This document shows, piece after piece, positions 33,781 through 42,721 of a DNA stretch of 55,180 nucleotides. Within the stretch, counting starts at the first letter, position 1; each line of letters starts with the position of its first letter. This DNA comes from JAQVEB01 sp028698105 (GTDB lineage Bacteria > Bacteroidota > Bacteroidia > Bacteroidales > Dysgonomonadaceae). Both the position numbers and the translations under genes were made by a program. The notes under the pieces were generated by a model. It saw nothing but the letters and a program-made list of their open reading frames with translations, was not told the origin of the DNA and did not search any database. The stretch spans positions 1 to 55,180 of the forward strand of contig CAXYYA010000024.1 of the NCBI GenBank assembly GCA_964293155.1. Reading direction: 5' to 3'.

Positions 33781-36369
33781 CTAATTCTTGAAATAAACAT
33801 TTTCGTCAACAGCATCAATGATAATCGGTTTGGACTTGTCCACTTTGCCCGACAGAATATCTTTCGATAGCTGATTCAGCACCTTGCGTTGCAGCACACG
33901 CTTCACGGGGCGTGCACCGAATTCGGGATCGTAACCGGCTTTGGCGATACTTTCTACTGCTTCATCAGTATAACGCAGTTCGATTCCGTTATCCTCCAGC
34001 ATTTTGGCAATTCCTTTCAGTTGCAGGCGAACAATTTGCGCAATCTCCACTTCATCCAGCGGAGCAAACATGATGATATCGTCTATACGATTCAAAAATT
34101 CGGGACGAATGGTTTGTTTGAGCAAAGTCATTACCTGGTCTTTCGTATTTTCGATAATTTCCTCCCTGTTTTTGGGCGTTATTTTCTCGAAATTCTCCCG
34201 AATAAGATTTGATCCCATGTTGGAAGTCATGATGATGATCGTATTTTTGAAGTTCACTACCCTACCCTTATTGTCGGTCAATCGTCCGTCGTCCAGCACC
34301 TGCAAAAGAATGTTGAACACATCGGGATGCGCTTTCTCTATTTCGTCGAAAAGAACTACCGAATAGGGTTTGCGGCGCACGGCTTCCGAGAGTTGCCCGC
34401 CTTCGTCGTAACCCACGTATCCGGGAGGCGCGCCGATCAAGCGCGTAGCGCTGAATTTCTCCTGATACTCGCTCATATCAATTCGGGTCATCATGTTTTC
34501 ATCGTCGAACAAATATTCGGCCAACGCTTTGGCCAGCTCTGTTTTCCCAACACCGGTCGTTCCGAGGAAAATAAACGAACCGATAGGCCTTTTCGGGTCG
34601 CTCAATCCGGCACGGTTTCGCCTTACGGCATCGGCCACAGCGGCAATCGCTTCTTCCTGACCGATAACACGCTTGTGCAGCTCGTCTTCCAAGTGCAACA
34701 GTTTTTCGCGCTCGCTCTGCATCATTTTGCTCACAGGGATGCCCGTCCAGCGCGAAACCACGTCGGCGATGTCTTCTGCATCCACTTCCTCTTTGATCAT
34801 TGCATTGCCGCTTTGTTGCTCGTGGAGTTGTCCCTGCAATTTTTCTATCTCAGCTTCCTTTTCCTTTATTTTCCCGTAGCGCAATTCGGCTACTTTGCCG
34901 TAATCTCCTTCGCGTTCAGCTTTTTCGGCCTGAAATTTGGCATCTTCAATCTCGATTTTGTCCTGCTGTATTTTGTTGATCAGCTCTTTTTCGGCTTGCC
35001 ATCTGGCTTTGTATTCCGATTCTTCCTCTTTCAGGTTCTCGATTTGCTTGCTCAGCAACTCTTCTTTCGGCTTGTCGTTTTCGCGGCGAATCGCTTCGCG
35101 TTCGATTTCCAACTGCTTGATACGACGCTGGATTTCATCGAGTTCGTAAGGAACGGAGTCCACTTCCATACGCAGTTTTGCCGCCGCTTCGTCCATCAGG
35201 TCAATGGCCTTATCGGGCAAAAAACGGTCGGTAATGTACCGGTGCGAAAGTTGCACGGCAGCAATGATCGCTTCGTCTTTGATCCGCACCTTGTGGTGGT
35301 TTTCGTACTTTTCCTTCAAGCCACGAAGAATAGAAATCGTATCCGACTCCGTTGGCTCATCCACCATAACCGTCTGAAAACGACGTTCCAGCGCTTTATC
35401 CTTCTCGAAATATTTCTGGTACTCGTCCAACGTGGTGGCGCCAATAGCACGTAATTCCCCGCGCGCAAGCGCCGGTTTCAGGATGTTGGCGGCATCCATG
35501 GCGCCTTCGCTCTTGCCCGCGCCCACGAGTGTGTGAATTTCGTCAATGAAAAGAATGATTTCTCCTTCCGATTTAACCACTTCGTTCACAACGGATTTCA
35601 ATCGTTCTTCAAACTCGCCTTTGTACTTCGCGCCGGCGATGAGCGCACCCATATCAAGCGAGTAGATTTGTTTCGTTTTGAGGTTCTCGGGCACGTCGCC
35701 GCGTATGATACGATGCGCCAATCCTTCGGCGATAGCCGTTTTTCCCGTGCCCGGTTCGCCGATGAGAATCGGGTTGTTTTTGGTACGACGGCTCAAAATC
35801 TGCAATACGCGCCGAATTTCGTCGTCACGACCAATCACGGGATCGAGTTTGCCGTTTCGGGCTTTTTCCGTAAGATTTATCGCATATTTGCTTAAAGATT
35901 GATACGTATCTTCGGCCGACTGGCTGGTTACTTTTTCGCCTTTGCGCAGTTCCTGCACGGCTTTTTCGAGTTGGTTCTGCGAAATGCCGTTCGCTTTCAT
36001 CATCTCCGAAGCCTTACTCTTCTCGCTCACAAGCGATAAGATAATGTGCTCGATAGACACGTACTGATCGCCCATTTTGCCGGCAAAATCGGAGGCTTTG
36101 GTAAATACCGCGTTGGTTTCGCGGCTCAACATCGGTTCGCCGCCCGATACGCGCGGATACGATTCTATTTCTTTATCCACAGCCGTTTCGAGGCTACGAA
36201 CATTCACACCCAACTTCTGAAACAAAAAATTGGTGACGTTTTCGCCTACCATCATCACGCCTTTTAACACGTGTGCCGGCTCAATCATTTGCTGGCTGTT
36301 GGCCTGCGCCAGATCAATGGCTTTCTGCACCGCTTCCTGTGCTTTGATTGTAAAATTATTGAAGTTCAT
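33781..36369 (-). CDS. clpB: Chaperone ATPase ClpB
   Basis: 862 residues, cytoplasmic disaggregase that works with DnaK. Order: two Clp-N repeats (about 1-145), AAA module 1 with Walker A GEPGTGKT (204-211) and LFIDEIH, the coiled-coil M domain (about 410-530, containing the Glu/Lys-rich QLEIERE and KYGKIKEKE segments), AAA module 2 with GTTGVGKT and VLFDEIEKAH, and a D2-small domain ending PIIIDAVDENVYFKN. Length and motifs are complete. An inverted repeat lies upstream (36494-36522), a candidate heat-shock control site. Confidence 0.96.
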   Translation of the reverse strand: MNFNNFTIKAQEAVQKAIDLAQANSQQMIEPAHVLKGVMMVGENVTNFLFQKLGVNVRSLETAVDKEIESYPRVSGGEPMLSRETNAVFTKASDFAGKMGDQYVSIEHIILSLVSEKSKASEMMKANGISQNQLEKAVQELRKGEKVTSQSAEDTYQSLSKYAINLTEKARNGKLDPVIGRDDEIRRVLQILSRRTKNNPILIGEPGTGKTAIAEGLAHRIIRGDVPENLKTKQIYSLDMGALIAGAKYKGEFEERLKSVVNEVVKSEGEIILFIDEIHTLVGAGKSEGAMDAANILKPALARGELRAIGATTLDEYQKYFEKDKALERRFQTVMVDEPTESDTISILRGLKEKYENHHKVRIKDEAIIAAVQLSHRYITDRFLPDKAIDLMDEAAAKLRMEVDSVPYELDEIQRRIKQLEIEREAIRRENDKPKEELLSKQIENLKEEESEYKARWQAEKELINKIQQDKIEIEDAKFQAEKAEREGDYGKVAELRYGKIKEKEAEIEKLQGQLHEQQSGNAMIKEEVDAEDIADVVSRWTGIPVSKMMQSEREKLLHLEDELHKRVIGQEEAIAAVADAVRRNRAGLSDPKRPIGSFIFLGTTGVGKTELAKALAEYLFDDENMMTRIDMSEYQEKFSATRLIGAPPGYVGYDEGGQLSEAVRRKPYSVVLFDEIEKAHPDVFNILLQVLDDGRLTDNKGRVVNFKNTIIIMTSNMGSNLIRENFEKITPKNREEIIENTKDQVMTLLKQTIRPEFLNRIDDIIMFAPLDEVEIAQIVRLQLKGIAKMLEDNGIELRYTDEAVESIAKAGYDPEFGARPVKRVLQRKVLNQLSKDILSGKVDKSKPIIIDAVDENVYFKN

Positions 36370-36493
36370 ATTTTGTTTTTAGATTGTTAAAGATGAAGAC
36401 TTATAGATTATCAGATGATTTTCTGCAACAATTCGGTTGTAGTCTAAAAGTCTAATTATCTTATAGTCTGCAAGTCATAAGAAACAAATTTCT

Positions 36494-36522
36494 TGCCAAA
36501 AAGAAAAAATGACAATTTGGCA
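36494..36522. promoter_or_regulatory. Inverted repeat upstream of clpB
   Basis: TGCCAAA (36494-36500) and TTTGGCA (36516-36522) form a 7-bp inverted repeat around 15 bases, 124 bases before the clpB start. No CIRCE or CtsR-type site is recognised. The other parts of 36370-36780 are AT-rich and show no gene; direct repeats of CTAAAAGTCTAA/CTTATAGTCTG type lie at about 36443-36474. Confidence 0.35.
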
Positions 36523-36780
36523 GGAGGATAATACGCACCTATTAAAACAATTATAAAACAGAAAGGTTGACAGAAAATCATACGTTGTATAAGGGCAATA
36601 ACATAACCATAATGCACTTATATGTTATTTTGTTGATTCGTTATGACCATCCTTTTAGTTTTAATCCAATTTTTTTGAAAAAACAATGTTAAAATAAACT
36701 ACTGTATTTATTTTTTTGTTAATTTAGTGGCATTGTAAGTTTTTGAGTAGATTTCTCGCTAAAACGTAAATTCTAAGCAT

Positions 36781-37829
36781 GTGAATCAATCGCTACTTTT
36801 TTTTGTGATCGGCTGGTGTTTTATGTTTTTAGTGTGGGCAGGATCAATTTTCTGTTTCTCATTCAAAAACAGCCGATTAAAAAAAATTTTGGGTTGTGTC
36901 TTTTTTTTAACGCCACTCTGTACCTAAAGGATTTTTTTGTTTATCAACCCAAATTTTATCAATCCGATTATTTTCTCTCGCTTTCTTTATCAATTGATGC
37001 GTGGATGATAGCTGCATGGGCAATATTTCTAACGGAGTTGATCCGTCCTGGAAAAACAAATCTATGGACCGCGCTATCAAACAGTTTACCACTTGTATTT
37101 ATTAGCATTCTTTTCGCAGTTACCGGCTCACAAAAAGTTTTCGATTATTCCAAAATCTATTACCTTTTCTACGGTATCGTGTTGTATGGTTATTTTCTCT
37201 ATCACAGCCGTCTTTACAACAAAATACTCCGAGATAACTACAGTTACTATGAAGGTATAAACATCGGATGGGTTTACGTGATTCTTTCGCTTTTCACCAT
37301 TTATTTTATCGTCTGGTTTTTCGTCAACAAACGTGTGGATCAGATGATAGATATAAGTTATTTTTTATTTTCGCTGGCAATTTGGATCATCGTCGTACAC
37401 AAGGGATATTACCAGGAAGCCATTATTTTGGAAAATAAAGAAGAGGATTTACCCGACGATTTTTTGGAAGAACTGCAACAAGTCTCGAAATACCCTCTGA
37501 CTTTTGAAAAAAAGATAAACCAGTTAATTCACGAACAACAAGTATTTTTAGATCCAAAGCTTACTCTGCCACAATTGGCTGCGAAAATTAACACGAACCG
37601 CACGTATTTGTCGAATTACCTGAATTCGACACTCAATATGTCATTTTCTTCATATATAAATTCGTTTCGTTTGGATTATGCATGTAAACTCCTTGCCGAT
37701 CCCGACAACAAGGATACCTTAGACGTTATTGCCGAAAAGGCGGGGTTTAATTCTCCTTCTACGTTTCGCAGGGTATTTATCGAAAAGTTCAATTATCCGC
37801 CAAAATTGTACAAAAGAAATAATTCATGA
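36781..37829 (+). pseudogene. Membrane-bound AraC-type regulator, frameshifted
   Basis: From the GTG at 36781 the frame reads VNQSLLFFVIGWCFMFLVWAGS and runs to a stop near 36924. The rest of the protein lies in another frame (open from 36816 to 37829). One extra T in the T8 run at 36902-36909 would join them as GCVFFFNATLYLKDFF. The joined protein of about 349 residues has at least six membrane helices (to about residue 215), then two helix-turn-helix motifs of an AraC domain (about 250-349: LPQLAAKINTNRTYLSNYL and LDVIAEKAGFNSPSTFRRVF). This is the layout of Bacteroidetes membrane AraC sensors. The broken frame is a homopolymer change: phase variation, decay or a base-calling error. Confidence 0.7.
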
Positions 37830-37856
37830 ACGCCCTTTCAACGATATCCACTGATA

Positions 37857-37889
37857 AACGCGTCAAACCGGTAATCGGTCAGACGCGTT
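37857..37889. terminator. Convergent hairpin between the AraC-type and VWA genes
   Basis: AACGCGTC (37857-37864) with GACGCGTT (37882-37889) and an inner ACCG/CGGT stem. It lies between two convergent genes. T-rich flanks are weak on the plus strand. Confidence 0.65.
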
Positions 37890-37920
37890 CTCCTTCTCGC
37901 CTTTTCTCTAAGTCTCCCGC

Positions 37921-39795
37921 TCACTTACTAAGCTGCTCCACCGCTTCCGCAAGCCGAATAAATTCGCGGCGATAGCCGTTGGGATCGTTATCTATGCCTT
38001 TGCGTGCAAGATTGACAACGCTTGAATAAGTAGCATCGCCTTTGAAATCGGAGCCGCGAAGCAGTTGTCCGAACATGGCGACAGCCATAACGAAATGAAA
38101 ATCCTGCGATACGTTTAAGTTCACTTTGTTTGCCAACACGGGAACTTCCAGCTTTTTACTGACATCTTCGTTCGGTTTTTTGTAGCGAAGCTTTACGGTT
38201 AGCAATTCGTTTGAATTGATAAATTTGGGTGGCACAACATTGGTTTTCGATTGTTGATATTTCAACGCATCCACTTTGCCGACAGGCGCATCCACACCCA
38301 CGGGAACGATTTCGTAAAGAGCCGTAACAGTGTGTCCTGCACCGAGTTCGCCGGCATCTTTGGTGTCGTCGTTGAAATCTTCGTCGTTGAGTAAGCGGGT
38401 TTCGTAGCCGATTAACCGATAGGCGTTTACGAACGCGGGATTAAATTCCACCTGCAATTTCACGTCTTTTGCAACGGCGTACATCGTACTTCCAAACTCG
38501 TTTACGAGTATTTTATTGGCTTCCTGCAAATTATCAATGTATGCATGGTTCCCGTTTCCTTTCTGCGCCAACGTTTGCAATTTGTTATCTTTATAATTTC
38601 CCATTCCGTAACCGAGCACGGTTAAGAAAATTCCGGTTTTTCGTTTGGCCTCGATCAACGATTCCAAGCCTTCGGTACTCGATACACCCACGTTGAAATC
38701 GCCATCGGTACACAAAATTACCCGATTGTTGCCCCCTTTCACGAAATTCTTCTCCGCTATTTTATATGCCAGTTCTATCCCCGCGCCGCCTGCCGTGGAG
38801 CCTCCGGCTTGAAGATTTTCCAGCGCGTCCGTAATCTTCTGTTTATCGGAAGCGCTTGTGGATGGTAACGCTTCGCCCGCCGCTCCGGCATAGGTAACAA
38901 TCGCCACGCGATCTTTCGGGCGCAGGTTATTGAGCAACAGCTTCATCGAAGATTTTACCAACGGCAGTTTGTTTTGATCCATCATAGAACCCGAAACATC
39001 CAGTAAAAACACAAAATTGCTCGCCGGCAGGGTTTCCGAAGGAATTTCTTTCGCCTTCACACCAATGCGTACAATTTGGTGTTTCTTTGCCCATGGACAA
39101 ACCGCCGTTTCGGTAATAATCCGCACCGGATACCCGTCTGTAGGTTGCGGATAATTATATGTGAAATAATTGATCATTTCCTCCACCCGCACGGCGTCTT
39201 TTTGCGGCATTTGCCCTTGGTTGATCATCCGGCGGATGTTTCCGTACGATGCCGCATCCACATCCAGCGAAAACGTAGAAAGCGGTTGCTTAACAGCCGA
39301 AAGAAATCGGTTTTCTTTGAATGTTTCGTATTCTTCTGTATCCGCTTCGCGAACAAACGGTGGAAAATACGCTCTTTCGTATTGGGGAGAAACTCCTCTT
39401 ATCATTACGCCGGCAATGCGCCCTTGCATAGCCGCACCCACAATTGCCGTTTTTTTCTGCGTTCCGTAACCCACGATCGCAATTTCTTCAAGAACCGTTA
39501 CATCAGGTTTTAACTCCACATTCAACCGGGTATTTTTCACTTCAATCTCTTTCGTTTGATAACCGATGTATGAAAAAACCAGCATTTTACCTTTTTCGGT
39601 TGTTATACGATATTTTCCATTCACATCGGAAACAGTTCCGTTATTTGTACCTTTTTCCTGAATGGTAGCGCCGACGATCGGCTGTTTCTGTTCGTCGTAA
39701 ACCGTTCCGTTCACTTCCATTTGTTGCGCGCGAGCGACAAAAATAAATCCTGTCATAAAAAGAATCATCACGATTCGTTGCATTGTTGTTTTCAT
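37921..39795 (-). CDS. Exported VWA-domain protein with CarboxypepD_reg and SusC-plug-like motif
   Basis: 624 residues from the ATG at 39795; a TTG three codons earlier is less likely. Signal peptide MQRIVMILFMTGFIFVARAQ. A CarboxypepD_reg-like beta-sandwich (about 24-100) follows. Then come IVGYGTQKKTAIVGA and MQGRIAGVMIRG (about 105-136), which copy the plug start of SusC-type receptors. A YfbK-type N-domain with PLSTFSLDVDAASYGNIRR, a von Willebrand A domain with intact MIDAS FLLDVSGSMM (about 260-420), and a C-terminal DUF3520-like domain complete it. MIDAS loops bind metal and ligand. It is divergent from an ECF sigma / TonB-like pair (39923-41850) across 127 bases. Probably on the periplasmic or outer surface; function unknown. 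Confidence 0.85.
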   Translation of the reverse strand: MKTTMQRIVMILFMTGFIFVARAQQMEVNGTVYDEQKQPIVGATIQEKGTNNGTVSDVNGKYRITTEKGKMLVFSYIGYQTKEIEVKNTRLNVELKPDVTVLEEIAIVGYGTQKKTAIVGAAMQGRIAGVMIRGVSPQYERAYFPPFVREADTEEYETFKENRFLSAVKQPLSTFSLDVDAASYGNIRRMINQGQMPQKDAVRVEEMINYFTYNYPQPTDGYPVRIITETAVCPWAKKHQIVRIGVKAKEIPSETLPASNFVFLLDVSGSMMDQNKLPLVKSSMKLLLNNLRPKDRVAIVTYAGAAGEALPSTSASDKQKITDALENLQAGGSTAGGAGIELAYKIAEKNFVKGGNNRVILCTDGDFNVGVSSTEGLESLIEAKRKTGIFLTVLGYGMGNYKDNKLQTLAQKGNGNHAYIDNLQEANKILVNEFGSTMYAVAKDVKLQVEFNPAFVNAYRLIGYETRLLNDEDFNDDTKDAGELGAGHTVTALYEIVPVGVDAPVGKVDALKYQQSKTNVVPPKFINSNELLTVKLRYKKPNEDVSKKLEVPVLANKVNLNVSQDFHFVMAVAMFGQLLRGSDFKGDATYSSVVNLARKGIDNDPNGYRREFIRLAEAVEQLSK

Positions 39796-39880
39796 AATTT
39801 TCAATTTTTGATGTCTTCCGAAGTTTTATTTAAGAGATACAAATCGGCACGAAATTCCATAACCGAACCGATAAATTTCT

Positions 39881-39888
39881 TACTTTTG
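39881..39888 (+). promoter_or_regulatory. Promoter -7 box of the second ECF sigma operon
   Basis: TACTTTTG, 34 bases before the TTG start at 39923. It lies in the 127-base gap to the divergent VWA gene. Confidence 0.5.
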
Positions 39889-39922
39889 TATTGTGAGATA
39901 ATCGTATTGCAACAATCACTTA

Positions 39923-40498
39923 TTGAAAACCAATCGGAACATAGCTAATTTATCGAACGAAGAATTGTTTGAACTCTACAAAAACGGACGTCAGGCAACT
40001 TATTTTCACGAGTTATATCGTCGCTATATCCCGATGTTGTACGGATTGTGTTTGAAATATTTCGGTAACGAACCCGATGCGCAGGACGCCGTGATGGATT
40101 TGTTTGAAAGTTTGAACGAAAAAATAGCGAATTACGAAATAACCAACTTTCACTCCTGGCTTTACACGGTTGCCAAAAACCATTGTTTGCTGAAATTGCG
40201 CAACGAAAAACGCGCATTTTTCGTAAATATTGATGAAACGGTTGTGGAAAACAGCGATTTTTTTACTCTATTGGATGAAGAGAAGACCAACGATAAAAAA
40301 TCGGCTTTGGAATTTTGTATGAATGAGTTAGGAGAAGAACAACGAAAAAGTATCGAATTTTTTTATTACGAAAACAAATCGTACGCCGATATTGTGGATT
40401 TGACGGGATATACGCTGCAAAAAGTGAAAAGCTATATTCAGAACGGTAAACGGAATTTGAAAAATTGCATAATACGAGTGTTGAAAGTTCGATTGTAA
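39923..40498 (+). CDS. ECF RNA polymerase sigma factor (TTG start)
   Basis: 191 residues from TTG at 39923; no ATG precedes the conserved region, and the promoter box ends 34 bases upstream. Region 2 (about 28-95) has DAQDAVMDLFESLNEKI and FHSWLYTVAKNHCLLKL. Region 4 (about 120-180) has LGEEQRKSIEFFYYENKS and SYADIVDLTGYTLQKVKSY. It heads an operon with a TonB-like membrane protein and faces the VWA gene. The partners suggest a signalling system across the envelope, with the sigma factor as output; inference. Confidence 0.85.
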   Translation: MKTNRNIANLSNEELFELYKNGRQATYFHELYRRYIPMLYGLCLKYFGNEPDAQDAVMDLFESLNEKIANYEITNFHSWLYTVAKNHCLLKLRNEKRAFFVNIDETVVENSDFFTLLDEEKTNDKKSALEFCMNELGEEQRKSIEFFYYENKSYADIVDLTGYTLQKVKSYIQNGKRNLKNCIIRVLKVRL

Positions 40499-40575
40499 TT
40501 CAATAGATACTCAGTAGTAATTCAGTTGTATTGTTGAATACTACAACGCCGTAACCAATTACGCGAACAAAGTGA

Positions 40576-41850
40576 GTGAATAACGCGAAGCAAATAACAG
40601 CGAAGAAAAATTACAAAATACACGGAGTGAATTTTAAAGATTACATACACGGAAAACGACACGGACAGGAAGCCAACAAACTGGAGCGCGAAGCGATGGC
40701 CGATCCTTTTTTGCAGGACGCCATTGACGGATACGATTCGGTGCAGGGCAGCCATTCTTCGGCCGTCGAAAAGTTGGAAAAACAACTTGCTCCGCAAACC
40801 CGTCGCCTCGATAAACGCATGTGGGTTTGGGCGGCTGCGGCCGTGCTTGTGCTACTGATAGGCATTCCGTTATTGTTGTGGCAACCCGGAGCGAAAAAAG
40901 ATATTACGGTAGCATCTTCCGAACCCGTAAAACAGGAATCAGAAATAAGAACACCTGCTCCTCAAAAAGATTCGGTTCTCGTGGCCGACAACCTTGCGAG
41001 GAAAACCGAAAGAAAAATAACCCCCGAACCCCGAATCCCGCAGGAAACTACCGAAGAAATCGCCGAAGCAGAACCACAGAAAACGCTTTCGCTTGCTCCG
41101 CAAAACATAGACGTTCAGCCGGAAAAAAAATATGCGGACACCAAAAAAGCAGAAGAAATACCGGTGCAAGCGGAAGTAAGCCAACCGGCCGTAACCGGAC
41201 AACTACAAGGGAAAGTGGCCGGTGTGGCCGTTTCGCGACAACAAGCCGAACGCAATATTCTAATAAGAGGCACGACTTCTTTATCCGGCCAAAAGCGGAT
41301 AAGTGGGAGAATTGTGGATGAAACGGGCGAACCGATTATCGGCGCTACCATAACCTCCAAAGACAACAAGTTTGGCGCCACCACCGATATTGACGGGAAT
41401 TTTCATCTTACGATCCCGCAAAAAGAAAACGAAACGCTTTTGGCCTCTTACGTGGGTATGAAACCGCAAGAAATCCCCTTGAAGGAAAATGTTGGCGACG
41501 TTGTAATGAAATCGGATGACATGGCGCTGAACGAAGTGGTGGTAGTGGGTTACGGAACACAGAAAAAACAAGCTGTCACCGGTTCGGCAACTAAAATTAA
41601 AGCCATTTCGCCCTTCGGCGAAAACGAATTCAGGACGTATTTCGAAGAAAATTACGATAAAAAAATCTGCACGCAACAGCCGGTCTCGTTCGTTGTTGAA
41701 TTTTACGTGGATACGAACGGGCATCCGGGAAGCATAAACATTAAAGAAAATAACTGCCCTCAACTGGAACTTGAAATAAAACGGTTGCTGCTCGGATCGC
41801 CGCAATGGTCGGAAACGGATAGGCGCGTAACGTTAAAAATGGAACTTTAA
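40576..41850 (+). CDS. Inner-membrane protein with permuted SusC-plug motifs, CarboxypepD_reg and TonB-C-like domain
   Basis: 424 residues from GTG at 40576; a GTG at 40627 giving MNFKDYIHGKRH is a good alternative. Cytoplasmic head with ADPFLQDAIDGYDSV (about 42-56), which resembles anti-sigma partners, then one membrane helix (83-102) and a long Pro/Glu/Lys-rich periplasmic linker (about 105-210). Next come LQGKVAGVAVSRQQ and ILIRGTTSLSG (about 213-241, the receptor-plug signature), a CarboxypepD_reg fold (about 245-325), VVVGYGTQKKQAVTGSA (about 332-348) and a TonB C-terminal-like domain (about 355-424, FVVEFYVDTNGHPGSINI). The plug signature is in reversed order relative to receptors. Immediately downstream of the ECF sigma gene, so it is the likely anti-sigma factor. 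Confidence 0.75.
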   Translation: MNNAKQITAKKNYKIHGVNFKDYIHGKRHGQEANKLEREAMADPFLQDAIDGYDSVQGSHSSAVEKLEKQLAPQTRRLDKRMWVWAAAAVLVLLIGIPLLLWQPGAKKDITVASSEPVKQESEIRTPAPQKDSVLVADNLARKTERKITPEPRIPQETTEEIAEAEPQKTLSLAPQNIDVQPEKKYADTKKAEEIPVQAEVSQPAVTGQLQGKVAGVAVSRQQAERNILIRGTTSLSGQKRISGRIVDETGEPIIGATITSKDNKFGATTDIDGNFHLTIPQKENETLLASYVGMKPQEIPLKENVGDVVMKSDDMALNEVVVVGYGTQKKQAVTGSATKIKAISPFGENEFRTYFEENYDKKICTQQPVSFVVEFYVDTNGHPGSINIKENNCPQLELEIKRLLLGSPQWSETDRRVTLKMEL

Positions 41851-41856
41851 GAAGCA

Positions 41857-42513
41857 ATGAACGATATAAAATTTTACAGCCCCCGCGAAGAAAGAGCAAA
41901 CTACCTCTCTCACGCCTTCGGCGTACTGATGGCTGTCGTTGCCACATTTCTTCTGCTTCGCAGAGCGATTGTGGCTCACGATAACTGGGCGCTGTTGGCC
42001 TACGGGATTTTCGGAGCGGGAATGATTGCCTGCATGCTTGCGTCGAGTATCTATCATTTCGTTCAGCATCCTGCACGAAAAGCGCAATTGCGCCACTTCG
42101 ACCATGCGAGTATTTACCTGCTTATCGCCGCAAGTTATTCGCCGTTCACGCTCATTCTGTTGCGCGAAGCGCAATTTTGGGGATGGCTGTTATTCGGGCT
42201 GGTGTGGGCTATTGCCATCGTGGGCATCACGGTAAGCTTTCGGAAATTAAAAAAGAACAGCCACCTGAAAACCGCCTCGTACGTGTTGATGGGGCTGGTG
42301 GTGCTTATCGCTTTTAAACCACTTATTGAAGTGGCGCAGGCGAAAAACTGCATGGATGTAATTTATTGGTTAATCGCCGGAGGCGTTTACTACATCGTGG
42401 GAGCCGTTATTTATGCTACTGCCAAACGGGAGTTTGTGCACGCGGTTTTTCATGTTTTTGTGCTGCTTGGGTTGGCGAGCCATATTGTTTCGGCGTATTT
42501 GATACCGTTGTGA
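41857..42513 (+). CDS. Hemolysin III / TrhA-family membrane protein
   Basis: 218 residues with seven membrane helices, PAQR fold. The conserved residues are seen: EERANYLSHAFGV at the start, SSIYHF (about 65-70) and the last-helix HAVFHVFVLLGLASHI with the His pair that binds zinc. Family roles include membrane energetics and lipid homeostasis; true haemolysis is doubtful for most members. Six bases after the stop of the sigma-operon protein, so it may be co-transcribed. Confidence 0.85.
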   Translation: MNDIKFYSPREERANYLSHAFGVLMAVVATFLLLRRAIVAHDNWALLAYGIFGAGMIACMLASSIYHFVQHPARKAQLRHFDHASIYLLIAASYSPFTLILLREAQFWGWLLFGLVWAIAIVGITVSFRKLKKNSHLKTASYVLMGLVVLIAFKPLIEVAQAKNCMDVIYWLIAGGVYYIVGAVIYATAKREFVHAVFHVFVLLGLASHIVSAYLIPL

Positions 42514-42670
42514 GTTTTGTAAGAAGGATAATAAAACATTCGTAAATGAAAAAAGAAATTTTTAACCAAATCCTGTTTATAACCCTGATATTCAACCAGC
42601 CGTACGAACATAGTTGAAATATGATTAAAATGATCTACGCATGTTATAAACTTTGTATTTACGAATGTTG

Positions 42671-42678
42671 TATCTTTA
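42671..42678 (+). promoter_or_regulatory. Promoter -7 box of the aspartic-protease-like lipoprotein gene
   Basis: TATCTTTA matches TAnnTTTG at seven of eight positions, 43 bases before the ATG at 42722. It lies just before the GTTAGCAGCA inverted-repeat arm at 42695. Confidence 0.4.
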
Positions 42679-42721
42679 TTGCGTAAATGAAGACGTTAGC
42701 AGCAATTATAAACAAAAGACA

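Noticed and set aside
34327..35454. 375-codon plus-strand frame within clpB
   Set aside because: Complete shadow of clpB on the opposite strand.
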